A stretch of DNA of 8,055 bases from an uncultured Sphingomonadales bacterium (GCA_903828025.1 CAIKKO010000435.1:1-8055), one strand, 5' to 3'. Shown: positions 1 to 5,792, counted from the first letter of the stretch. Numbers and translations: made by a program. Notes: a model not told the origin generated them from the letters alone.

Positions 1-78
1 CCCGCTCCCCCGCCCGGCCACCCATTCAGGGTACTCTCGTGGGTGGCCCAATCTTGAGCAAGGGGGCGGGGGAGCGGG
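1..78. repeat. Interrupted long inverted repeat at the window edge
   Basis: The left arm, 1-24, is continuous. Its reverse complement lies on the right in two pieces: 40-48 pairs with 16-24 (9 bp) and 64-78 pairs with 1-15 (15 bp). All 24 pairs match. The apical loop is 25-39 (15 nt), and a 15-nt insertion at 49-63 sits in the right arm only. The arms are very G+C rich. The repeat may continue left of the window. It lies beyond the moxR stop and could be a mobile-type palindromic intergenic element or a transcript-end structure. There is no T-run, so it is not a classic intrinsic terminator. Confidence 0.7.
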
Positions 79-90
79 CTGGTGCCGACC

Positions 91-113
91 CTGTTTCAGC
101 TGGGCTGAAACAG
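91..113 (-). other. Perfect 9-bp hairpin just after moxR
   Basis: CTGTTTCAG at 91-99 is the exact reverse complement of CTGAAACAG at 105-113, with a 5-nt loop. On the minus strand it begins 3 nt after the moxR TGA (117-119). No T-run follows it, so a rho-independent terminator is not supported. It could instead stabilise a 3' end, mark a processing site, or bind a dimeric protein as DNA. Confidence 0.55.
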
Positions 114-116
114 ACA

Positions 117-1073
117 TCAGCGCGGCGCTTCGGTGCGCTGGATCAGGTCCGCGACGATGGTTTCCGCCGCACGGCCCTCGATTTCAGCGGCGGGGCTGAG
201 CAACATGCGGTGGCGCAGCACCGCGATGGCGAGCGCTTTCACGTCATCGGGGATGACATAGTCGCGTCCATCGAGCGCAGCGCGGGCGCGGGCGGCACCG
301 GCGAGCACCACTGCCGCGCGCGGGCTGGCCCCGGCAGCAAGATCGGGGCTCTCGCGCGTCGCACGCACCAGCCGGACGATATATTCAACCACGGTGCCCG
401 CCAGTGTTACGGTGGCGACAGCGGCGACGGCATCGGCAATGGCCGCGCCCTCGGTCACCGCACAAATGCCGAGCTTTGCCGGGCTCGGCGCACCCCGGCC
501 CGCACCGAAACGCGTGACGATAAGCGCCTCTTCTTCAGCCGAAGGGTAATCGACCAGCAGCTTGAACAGGAACCGGTCGAGCTGCGCTTCGGGGAGCGGA
601 TAGACGCCCTGGCTCTCGATCGGGTTCTGCGTTGCCACCACCATGAACCGGTCGGACAGCGGGTACGTCTCGCCATCGAGCGTGACGCGGCGCTCCTGCA
701 TCGCCTCCAGCAGCGCGGCCTGGGTCTTGGGCGGGGTGCGGTTGATTTCGTCACCCAGCAGCAGCTCGTGGAAGATCGGCCCGCGCGTGAGCGTGAACTG
801 GCTGGTCTGGAAGTTGAACAGGTTCGAGCCGAGAATATCGCCGGGCATGAGATCCGGGGTGAACTGGATGCGCCCGAAATCGAGCCCCAGCGTGGCGGCA
901 AAGCACTGCGCGATCAGCGTTTTGGCGGTGCCCGGCGGGCCTTCGAGCAGGACATGCCCGCCCGCGAGCAGCGCGATCAGCAAGTGATCGACCACGCTGT
1001 CCTGCCCCACCACGGCCTTGGCCACTTCGCTGCGGATCGCGGCGGCCATCGCGCGAACACTGTCTAAGGTCAT
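117..1073 (-). CDS. MoxR-family AAA+ ATPase
   Basis: A 318-residue MoxR AAA+ ATPase, full length for the family. Walker A is GPPGTAKT at residues 45-52. Walker B is LLLGDE at about 104-109, followed by INR; this subfamily commonly has LLLADE, so Gly107 is a small variation. The sensor 1 region VVATQNP lies at 145-151, the LDRF arginine-finger region at 165-168, and the sensor 2 region around ASPRA near residue 250. MoxR ATPases act as chaperone-like factors that usually work with VWA or DUF58 proteins on membrane or envelope targets; the substrate here is unknown. The start ATG overlaps the stop of the upstream DUF4350 gene (ATGA, 4 bp), which indicates translational coupling. The expected DUF58 partner is not visible in the 116 bp downstream, where a palindrome sits instead; it may lie just outside the window. 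Confidence 0.93.
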   Translation of the reverse strand: MTLDSVRAMAAAIRSEVAKAVVGQDSVVDHLLIALLAGGHVLLEGPPGTAKTLIAQCFAATLGLDFGRIQFTPDLMPGDILGSNLFNFQTSQFTLTRGPIFHELLLGDEINRTPPKTQAALLEAMQERRVTLDGETYPLSDRFMVVATQNPIESQGVYPLPEAQLDRFLFKLLVDYPSAEEEALIVTRFGAGRGAPSPAKLGICAVTEGAAIADAVAAVATVTLAGTVVEYIVRLVRATRESPDLAAGASPRAAVVLAGAARARAALDGRDYVIPDDVKALAIAVLRHRMLLSPAAEIEGRAAETIVADLIQRTEAPR

Positions 1074-2362
1074 GCAATAAGGTCCTTTTCAAGGCGTTGC
1101 AGGGCGGCGGCGCGTTGCACCACTTCGCCGCTGCGGCGGGCCGTGCGGAGCCGCGCGGCGAGTTCGGAATAGCGCGGACCAGTCGCATTGTGCCGGGCCT
1201 GCATGCGGTCGATCGCAGCTTCGGTCTCGTCCAGGGGCCCCCCGCGCGGCAGACCGAGCGCCGTGACCAGCCGCTCGCGCGATGCGTCTGCAAAGGGACC
1301 GGCGATCACCCGCATCCGCCCGGCGCGGCGGATGAGCCCGGCGGTGTTGCGCACCAGCACGGTCTTGCCCAGCGGGATTTCCCGATCCGGTCGGTGCGGC
1401 GGGCCGAAGCGGTTGAAGCTGCGCCAACCAACCGCGAACAGCGCCATCGCAAGGCACAGCGTGGCGGCGAGGAACGGCGGCTCGAACGCGAGGGTGAGCA
1501 GATTGCGGCTGGCACCAAGGCCGTTGAGCGTGAGATCGAACGTGACGGTTGCGGGATGGTCGACCCCCGCTGCCGCAAACACCAGCTGGCGCGCCATCAG
1601 CCCGGTTTCGCGGTTTGCCAGCCCCCAGTTGTCGAGCAGGTCCGGCTCGAACACCAGCACCACCGGGAAGGCTGCGGTGTTCTCCCCATCCTCGGCATCC
1701 GTTTGGTTGGGGGGCGCGAGGCCGATCCAGTGGGCAAGCTTGCCGTTGTTGCCATCGCCTGTGAGGTATCCGGCGAGGATCTTGCCATCGGGCGTTTCGA
1801 TCAGCGATTCGAGTCCGGGCCCCTCGCCGGCCTGAACCGTCTTGTCATCCGGCAGCGCACCGCGAAACGCAGACATCGCACCGGAGCCTGCCCAGCCATG
1901 CGCCTTGGCGACGAAGCCGACCGAGAGGTCGTCGTGATAGCCCTTCCAGTCAGGGGGCTGGTTGCCGACAATCCGGGTCCAGCCGCGCTTCATCGCGGGG
2001 TTGATCATGTCGGGCACTGCGAGCCACTTGGGTGTGACCACGATCGTCGGGCCAATCAGGCGGCGGGCATTGATGATCGCGGCGATGTCCTCCCCCTTGG
2101 CTTCGGCGGGCGGGGTCAGGATCAGAAGTCCGGGGTTCTTCAGCCCGGCCTTGCTGCGCACGCGCTGCACGGTCACGCCGTCAGCCTCCAGCATCGCGGC
2201 AAGCGCGGCATAGCCGTTGAGCCCGCGCCCGCCCGCGTGGCCGCCGCCATTGTTCATCGGCCCGCCGCCCACGCCGATCCAGTAGAGCGCGGCGGCAAAC
2301 GCCAGCGCGCCGACGAGCAGGATGCCGAGCGTGGTGCCGCGTGCAAACGTGGGCGGGTTCAT
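1070..2362 (-). CDS. DUF4350 domain membrane protein
   Basis: A 430-residue protein. An N-terminal membrane helix (about 11-30) is followed by a soluble domain of about 260 residues that resembles DUF4350, including an FEPDLLDNWGLAN segment at 238-250. A second hydrophobic helix (about 297-313) precedes a basic cytoplasmic-type tail of about 115 residues. The likely topology is a large periplasmic domain between two membrane helices. The function is unknown; proteins of this type recur beside DUF4129 and MoxR genes. The start MNPPTF was chosen because its ATG overlaps the DUF4129 stop by 4 bp (ATGA) and gives a clean N-terminal helix. The frame is open further upstream to about 2764, but that part lies antiparallel-frame within the DUF4129 gene and is Arg/Ala-rich shadow sequence. 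The stop overlaps the moxR start in the same way. Confidence 0.85.
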   Translation of the reverse strand: MNPPTFARGTTLGILLVGALAFAAALYWIGVGGGPMNNGGGHAGGRGLNGYAALAAMLEADGVTVQRVRSKAGLKNPGLLILTPPAEAKGEDIAAIINARRLIGPTIVVTPKWLAVPDMINPAMKRGWTRIVGNQPPDWKGYHDDLSVGFVAKAHGWAGSGAMSAFRGALPDDKTVQAGEGPGLESLIETPDGKILAGYLTGDGNNGKLAHWIGLAPPNQTDAEDGENTAAFPVVLVFEPDLLDNWGLANRETGLMARQLVFAAAGVDHPATVTFDLTLNGLGASRNLLTLAFEPPFLAATLCLAMALFAVGWRSFNRFGPPHRPDREIPLGKTVLVRNTAGLIRRAGRMRVIAGPFADASRERLVTALGLPRGGPLDETEAAIDRMQARHNATGPRYSELAARLRTARRSGEVVQRAAALQRLEKDLIA

Positions 2363-3042
2363 GCGGGCCCCGCCAGTTCGGTGAGCGCAAAGGCGGTATA
2401 GGCGGCGCGGGCGCGCTGCCAGTCGTCCGCCGCCAGCGCGCGCAAGGCATAGAGGCTGCGCTCGACTTCGCGCGCGATCACGCCGAAGGCCTGCTTGGCA
2501 CTGCCGGGCAGGCCCGGAATCGCGCCGATTTCCCGCGCGGTGCTCGATGGGGAGAGCCAATCGGGCCGGGTGCTGGCAATATGGTGCACGCTGCGCTGGA
2601 GCAGGAGGCGAGCTGCTTCGCCGAATCGGCCCTGCGCCGCGAGCGCATCGGCATCCTCTAGCAGCGCAAGCGCCACGGCGCGGTCGATGAGCGGGGCGGC
2701 GGGCACGGCGGTTCGCGGTGTCCGGGCCTGCCACCAGCGCCACAGCAATGTGCCTGCGATCCACAGTACGCCTACGATGGCAAGCGCGGCGAGGAGGAGT
2801 TCGATGGTGCTCCAGCTGCGGCCAAGCAGGCTGCCGAGCAGGCTGCCGAGCGGTTCAAGCAGCTTGGCAAGGAAGCGCGACAGCGCCTTCAGCCATTCGG
2901 GCACTTCGGTCTGCGGAACCTTGTGCGGCGGAACCGGCGCGAACTGGATATCGCCCATGGCGCGCGCGGCCTGCCACGCACGCTCGCCCGCGTCTGCACT
3001 GCCTGGTCCCGGTGCGCCTGCCACAGCGACGATTGGTCGCAT
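2359..3042 (-). CDS. DUF4129 domain membrane protein
   Basis: A 227-residue protein with one strong membrane helix at about 80-102 (ending LLWRWW) and a C-terminal cytoplasmic domain of DUF4129 type at about 120-222. That domain contains GRFGEAARLLLQRSV and AREVERSLYALRAL, as in transglutaminase-like or MoxR-associated membrane proteins. No catalytic residues are recognised; a scaffold role in a MoxR membrane complex is inference. The start is uncertain. ATG at 3042 is the most upstream ATG in frame; a TTG at 3096 and an ATG at 2958 are alternatives. The stretch before 2958 (ERAWQAARAMGDIQF) looks like the usual family N-terminus, which favours 3042. No clear Shine-Dalgarno sequence precedes it. 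The gene lies 57 bp after pheA on the same strand and may share its transcript. Confidence 0.82.
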   Translation of the reverse strand: MRPIVAVAGAPGPGSADAGERAWQAARAMGDIQFAPVPPHKVPQTEVPEWLKALSRFLAKLLEPLGSLLGSLLGRSWSTIELLLAALAIVGVLWIAGTLLWRWWQARTPRTAVPAAPLIDRAVALALLEDADALAAQGRFGEAARLLLQRSVHHIASTRPDWLSPSSTAREIGAIPGLPGSAKQAFGVIAREVERSLYALRALAADDWQRARAAYTAFALTELAGPA

Positions 3043-3099
3043 GGCGCTGGCCGGGCGACAAGCGAATATCGCGCCGGAGTGGCAGCCGTACCCCAAGGT

Positions 3100-3990
3100 T
3101 CAGCCGCGCGCGCGCTCCAGCGGATATGTGCCCAGAATCCGCAAGTCCTTGGCGAAGAAGTTCAGTTCCTCGAACGCCCGGTCCACTGGCGGCTCGCCCG
3201 GCGCGCCGACGATATCGGCGAAGAACGCGGTGGCGGCAAAGCTCGCGCCGCGCTGGTAGCTCTCGAGCTTGGTCATGTTCACGCCGTTCGTGGCGAACCC
3301 GCCCAGTGCCTTGTAGAGCGCAGCGGGAATGTTGCGCACTTCGAACACGAAGGTGGTGATGGCGGGCCCGGTGATCGTGCCGAGTTCGAGCGGCTCGCGC
3401 GCCAGCAGCACGAACCGGGTCATGTTGTCATGCGCGTCCTCGATGTTCTCATCGACCAGCGTGAGCCCATAAAGGTCTGCGGCAATGCGCGGCGCGATGG
3501 CGGCGACGGCCGGATCAGCGAGTTCAGCGATATAGGCCGCAGCGCCCGCTGTATCGGCATAGGACATCGGCACGATGCCGCGGGTCCGAAGGTAGTGGCG
3601 CGACTGGCCCAGCGCCTGCGGATGGCTGTAGGCGCTGGTGAACGGCCCCGCGCCGATCCCCATCAGGCAGGCATGGATCGGCATGAAATGCTCGCCGACA
3701 ATCGCGAGATCGCTTTCGGGCAGCAGAAAGTGGATATCGGCGACGCGGCCGTGCTGCGAATTCTCGATCGGGATGATCGCCTGCCCGGCGCGCCCGTCTT
3801 TCACCGCATCGAGCGCATCCTCGAACGAAAAGCACGGCAGCGGCAGGCAATGCGGCAGCGCTTCAAGCGCGGCACGGTGCGAATTGGCACCCGGTGCGCC
3901 CTGAAAAGCGACAGCGCGGCCCGGATCTGTGGCCGCAGCGGCGGTCATTTCGGCGACAAGGCGGAGTGCGGGAGCAGGAAAGCTGGCCAT
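3100..3990 (-). CDS. pheA: Prephenate dehydratase
   Basis: A 296-residue monofunctional prephenate dehydratase, which converts prephenate to phenylpyruvate in cytoplasmic phenylalanine synthesis. The catalytic domain runs from about 25 to 200, with AFQGAPGANSH at 28-38, PIENS at 74-78, an SxxxTAGAA segment at 143-151 and the catalytic TRF motif at 191-193. An ACT regulatory domain follows at about 210-290, with KLESYQ at 241-246, the alphaproteobacterial form of the ESRP phenylalanine-binding motif. There is no chorismate mutase domain at the N-terminus, unlike enterobacterial PheA. The start is well fixed: an in-frame TAA lies four codons upstream of the ATG. No Shine-Dalgarno sequence is visible. 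It is divergent from the cytochrome c gene and is followed by the DUF4129-DUF4350-moxR cluster. Feedback inhibition by phenylalanine through the ACT domain is expected from the family. Confidence 0.96.
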   Translation of the reverse strand: MASFPAPALRLVAEMTAAAATDPGRAVAFQGAPGANSHRAALEALPHCLPLPCFSFEDALDAVKDGRAGQAIIPIENSQHGRVADIHFLLPESDLAIVGEHFMPIHACLMGIGAGPFTSAYSHPQALGQSRHYLRTRGIVPMSYADTAGAAAYIAELADPAVAAIAPRIAADLYGLTLVDENIEDAHDNMTRFVLLAREPLELGTITGPAITTFVFEVRNIPAALYKALGGFATNGVNMTKLESYQRGASFAATAFFADIVGAPGEPPVDRAFEELNFFAKDLRILGTYPLERARG

Positions 3991-4095
3991 GGACCGAGGC
4001 GCTTAAGCCCGCTCGGAGGGGGCGGCAAGGCGCATTTGCATGGCAAGCCTATGGGCTACGCTGAAATTCTGCCCGCAAAGTCGCTGCAATCGCTC

Positions 4096-4124
4096 TTGCG
4101 CAGGCGCGGGGGCGTGACTAGAGC
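4096..4124 (+). promoter_or_regulatory. Candidate promoter for the cytochrome c gene
   Basis: TTGCGC (4096-4101) and TAGAGC (4119-4124) are separated by 17 bp, a good sigma-70 spacing, but each matches consensus at only three positions. The start of transcription would fall near 4131, giving a leader of about 45 nt before the ATG. This is a weak call, made mainly from position in the divergent intergenic region. Confidence 0.28.
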
Positions 4125-4137
4125 GACGGCGTCTTTG

Positions 4138-4153
4138 GCGCCTTTGCAGGCGC
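4138..4153 (+). other. Small hairpin in the cytochrome c leader
   Basis: GCGCCT (4138-4143) and AGGCGC (4148-4153) form a perfect 6-bp stem with loop TTGC. It ends 21 nt before the start codon at 4175, so it would lie near the 5' end of the mRNA. It could stabilise the transcript; short stems of this kind also arise by chance in G+C-rich DNA. Confidence 0.35.
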
Positions 4154-4174
4154 AATCTCCATATGGGGCGCGGA

Positions 4175-4795
4175 ATGGCCGATAATTTCAATACCATTGC
4201 CGGATGGACCTTGTTCGGCGGCATCGTTGCGCTGGGGCTTTCGAGCCTTTCGGGTCACTACTTCCTCGCGGACAAGGCAAACCGGCCTGCCAAGATGGGC
4301 TATGCGATCGAAGGCGTCGAAGCCGAAGGCGGCGGCGCTGCGGCGGTCGAACCGATTGCCGTGCGTCTTGCCAAGGGCGATGTTGCCAAGGGCGAGGCTA
4401 CTTTCGCCAAGTGCAAGGCTTGCCATACGATTGATCAGGGCGGTGCCAACGGGATCGGTCCGAACCTCTGGGCCGTGCTCGGTGATACCATGGGCGCGGG
4501 CCGCGGCGGCTATGCCTTCTCCGATTCGCTCAAGGCCAAGGGCGCCAAGTGGGATTTCGCCAGCCTCGATGAATGGCTGACTTCGCCCGCCAAGTTCGCA
4601 ACCGGCACAAAGATGTCGTTCGCCGGCATCGGCGATGCCCAGCAGCGCGCCGACGTGATTCTCTATCTCAACTCGAAGGGCAGCAATGCGCCGTTGCCGA
4701 CTGCCGAAGCTGCTGCAGCACCGGCCGCTGATGCCAGCGCCGCACCTGCTGCCGATGCGGCCGCAGCTCCGGCCGCGAGCGAAGCTGCCAAGTAA
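4175..4795 (+). CDS. Membrane-anchored class I cytochrome c
   Basis: A 206-residue protein. An uncleaved-looking N-terminal signal anchor (about 8-30, IAGWTLFGGIVALG) holds a cytochrome c domain at about 65-170 on the periplasmic side. The haem attachment motif is CKACH at 80-84. GPNLW at 95-99 and the likely axial ligand Met147 in GTKMSFAG match the cytochrome c2/c552 family, which carries electrons between the bc1 complex and terminal oxidases. The last ~30 residues are a low-complexity Ala/Pro tail outside the haem domain. The start MADNFN was chosen over an ATG 12 bp upstream (4163) because GGGG at 4165-4168 gives a usable ribosome-binding site and related proteins begin close to this point. 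A divergent pheA neighbour is a familiar arrangement in Sphingomonadales. Confidence 0.92.
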   Translation: MADNFNTIAGWTLFGGIVALGLSSLSGHYFLADKANRPAKMGYAIEGVEAEGGGAAAVEPIAVRLAKGDVAKGEATFAKCKACHTIDQGGANGIGPNLWAVLGDTMGAGRGGYAFSDSLKAKGAKWDFASLDEWLTSPAKFATGTKMSFAGIGDAQQRADVILYLNSKGSNAPLPTAEAAAAPAADASAAPAADAAAAPAASEAAK

Positions 4796-4810
4796 GCGCG
4801 GGCAAGCCGT

Positions 4811-4876
4811 CGGCACCGCCCCTGATAGGGCGGGTGCCGGCAGGCCTGAAAGATCCGCAGCCGGCAAGCCTTTTTT
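4811..4876 (+). terminator. Probable terminator after cytochrome c
   Basis: A strong stem pairs 4811-4821 with 4828-4839 (11 bp, one bulged G at 4832) around a 6-nt loop, starting 15 nt after the stop codon. A run of six T residues occurs at 4871-4876, but about 30 nt beyond the stem; weaker pairing (AGGC 4842-4845 with GCCT 4868-4871) could bring a second stem next to it. The next gene is convergent, which favours termination here. Confidence 0.5.
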
Positions 4877-5083
4877 CTAGAGCAGGTCATCCTCGGCGGC
4901 ATGGGCCTTCTCGGCCTCGCGCACTTCGCGCGCCGCGCGGGTGGCGATTTCCCGGTCAGCCAGCAATTGCCAGGCGGACTGCGAGCGCAGGTACTTTTCG
5001 CGCAAGTTGGGCAGCGTTGTATCGAGCGCGGCCTTGCCGCAGATATCGGCCTGCTTGAGGTAGAAATCGTCGGTGGCGGCCAT
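4877..5083 (-). CDS. Conserved-looking 68-aa charged protein
   Basis: A 68-residue soluble, highly charged protein with no signal peptide or membrane helix. It looks helical throughout. An N-terminal segment (DDFYLKQADICGKAA) is followed by a Leu/Arg segment (LREKYLRSQSAWQLLAD) and a basic-acidic Ala-rich C-terminus. It resembles short uncharacterised proteins common in Sphingomonadales, but I know of no function. The start ATG is supported by GGAG (5091-5094, minus strand) 7 nt upstream. It is convergent with the cytochrome gene and its stop abuts the T-run at 4871-4876. It lies downstream of the 58-aa ORF on the same strand, separated by 71 bp. Confidence 0.75.
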   Translation of the reverse strand: MAATDDFYLKQADICGKAALDTTLPNLREKYLRSQSAWQLLADREIATRAAREVREAEKAHAAEDDLL

Positions 5084-5136
5084 TGTGCTGCTCCATCTTG
5101 CCTGTGCGGGCCTGCGTCGGTGTTAGGGGCCGCCTG

Positions 5137-5149
5137 CCGGATAGTCCGG
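5137..5149 (-). other. Short hairpin between two small ORFs
   Basis: CCGGA (5137-5141) pairs perfectly with TCCGG (5145-5149) around a 3-nt loop, a few bases after the stop of the 58-aa ORF on the minus strand. There is no T-run. It may be a weak 3'-end structure. Confidence 0.3.
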
Positions 5150-5154
5150 TTGGG

Positions 5155-5331
5155 TCAGTCGACCATCTGCCGTACGATTTGCCGGAGCTCCTGCGCCGAA
5201 AGCACCGGTGACGTGCGCCGGGGCGTTGCCCGAAGCATGGGCCGTGCGCGGCTGGGGGTGGTCATCGTACGGCCGGGTATGAAGCTGTGGCTGATCGTGA
5301 AATTCGGATTCGCTTGTAGTGAAAGTATCAT
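5155..5331 (-). CDS. Possible 58-aa small protein downstream of infA
   Basis: An open frame of 58 codons whose ATG is preceded by AGGA (5337-5340, minus strand) at a 5-nt spacing. The C-terminal half is Arg/Pro-rich and ends with an amphipathic helix (VLSAQELRQIVRQMVD), which looks like real protein. The N-terminal 22 residues are less convincing, and an internal ATG at 5265 would give a 36-residue product. No membrane helix or domain is recognised. A GC-rich hairpin (5342-5358) sits directly upstream of the ribosome-binding site. A different-frame ORF (5123-5410) overlaps it; this one is preferred for its start signal and helix-like C-terminus. Coding status is uncertain. Confidence 0.45.
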   Translation of the reverse strand: MILSLQANPNFTISHSFIPGRTMTTPSRARPMLRATPRRTSPVLSAQELRQIVRQMVD

Positions 5332-5341
5332 TTGTGTCCTG

Positions 5342-5358
5342 GGCGCGCTGCGCGCGCC
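5342..5358 (-). other. GC-only hairpin abutting a ribosome-binding site
   Basis: GGCGCGC (5342-5348) and GCGCGCC (5352-5358) form a perfect 7-bp G:C stem with a 3-nt loop. On the minus strand it ends one base before the AGGA of the 58-aa ORF. It could influence ribosome access or block read-through from infA. Confidence 0.45.
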
Positions 5359-5375
5359 ATTCGGGGTCGGGGTAT

Positions 5376-5401
5376 GGCCTGTTCGCGCGGCAGGACAGGC
5401 C
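5376..5401 (-). other. Hairpin between infA and the 58-aa ORF
   Basis: GGCCTGT (5376-5382) pairs perfectly with ACAGGCC (5395-5401) around a 12-nt loop, 48 bp after the infA stop. No T-run follows on the minus strand. Together with the 5342-5358 stem it makes the infA 3' region strongly structured. Confidence 0.4.
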
Positions 5402-5449
5402 TGCGCGCAAGAACCGGGCCGGGGGAAGAGCGGGGTTCGCTGAAGCGGC

Positions 5450-5710
5450 CTAGCGCCGCTTCTTGAACGCCCCGCCTGCGCCGCCGCCTGCAACCTTTTC
5501 GCGGAAAACGATGCGGCCCTTGGTGAGATCGTAGGGCGTCATTTCCACTTTCACGCGGTCACCCACGATCGAGCGGATCCGGAACTTGCGCATCTTGCCA
5601 GCGGTATAGGCGATGATGCGATGATCGTTTTCGAGCATCACACCAAAGCGCCCATCGGGCAGGATTTCGTCGATCTGGCCGTCGAGCGTGAGAACGTCTT
5701 CCTTCGCCAT
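5450..5710 (-). CDS. infA: Translation initiation factor IF-1, extended tail
   Basis: An 86-residue IF-1. The S1/OB fold covers residues 1-70, with MAKED at the start, LENDHRIIAYTAGKMRKFRIR at 26-46 and the family signature VEMTPYDLTKGRI at 55-67. IF-1 binds the 30S A site during initiation. Ordinary IF-1 is about 72 residues; here a 16-residue tail (EKVAGGGAGGAFKKRR) is added, Gly-rich then basic, as in longer second IF-1 copies of some proteobacteria. The ATG lacks a good Shine-Dalgarno sequence at the usual distance; the nearest AGG is 11 nt away. A 21-codon leader ORF with a strong ribosome-binding site ends 3 bp before the start, so translational coupling is likely. No maf gene follows, unlike the usual alphaproteobacterial infA. 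It may therefore be a paralogue; this is inference. Confidence 0.93.
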   Translation of the reverse strand: MAKEDVLTLDGQIDEILPDGRFGVMLENDHRIIAYTAGKMRKFRIRSIVGDRVKVEMTPYDLTKGRIVFREKVAGGGAGGAFKKRR

Positions 5711-5713
5711 GCT

Positions 5714-5779
5714 TCAGCGCACCTGATGGCAGGCGGGAGCGGCGGGGAAATGGGTACGATTGCTGTTGCCTGAGGGCAT
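5714..5779 (-). CDS. 21-aa leader ORF upstream of infA
   Basis: A short frame of 21 codons, read as MPSGNSNRTHFPAAPACHQV plus a final R, then TGA. Its ATG follows AAAGGAGG (5785-5792, minus strand) at a 5-nt spacing, the best Shine-Dalgarno sequence I found in the window. The stop lies 3 bp before the infA ATG (TGAAGCATG). The peptide has no hydrophobic segment and no run of one regulatory amino acid, so classic attenuation by amino-acid starvation is not indicated. The simplest role is to deliver ribosomes to infA. The peptide could also act by itself; nothing in the sequence decides this. Confidence 0.6.
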   Translation of the reverse strand: MPSGNSNRTHFPAAPACHQVR

Positions 5780-5784
5780 GACAG

Positions 5785-5792
5785 CCTCCTTT
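5785..5792 (-). promoter_or_regulatory. Near-perfect ribosome-binding site of the infA leader ORF
   Basis: Minus-strand AAAGGAGG is almost fully complementary to the 16S rRNA 3' end and stands 5 nt before the leader ATG at 5779. infA itself has no comparable site. Confidence 0.75.

Noticed and set aside
39..1067. Long plus-strand open frame (342 codons) opposite moxR
   Set aside because: It is antisense to an unmistakable MoxR ATPase, is Arg/Gly/His-rich, has no recognisable domain and begins inside the palindrome. High G+C removes stop codons in this antisense frame.
1097..2401. Plus-strand open frame of 434 codons opposite the DUF4350 gene
   Set aside because: Its composition is Arg/Gly/Ala/His-rich without hydrophobic or domain structure, and it mirrors the codon bias of the real gene on the other strand.
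2363..2764. N-terminal extension of the DUF4350 protein
   Set aside because: The frame is open, but it lies inside the DUF4129 gene in another frame and encodes Arg/Ala-rich sequence; the ATGA overlap at 2359-2362 marks the true start.
4048..4078. Possible pheA promoter on the minus strand (TTGCGG and CATAGG)
   Set aside because: The spacing is 19 bp and both boxes match consensus poorly.
2923..4185. Plus-strand open frame of 420 codons opposite pheA and across the divergent intergenic region
   Set aside because: It is antisense to pheA with its complete catalytic and ACT motifs and shows no family features.
5123..5410. Minus-strand 95-codon frame overlapping the 58-aa ORF
   Set aside because: It has no good ribosome-binding site and is His/Pro/Thr-rich without helix or domain pattern; the overlapping 58-aa frame has better start signals.
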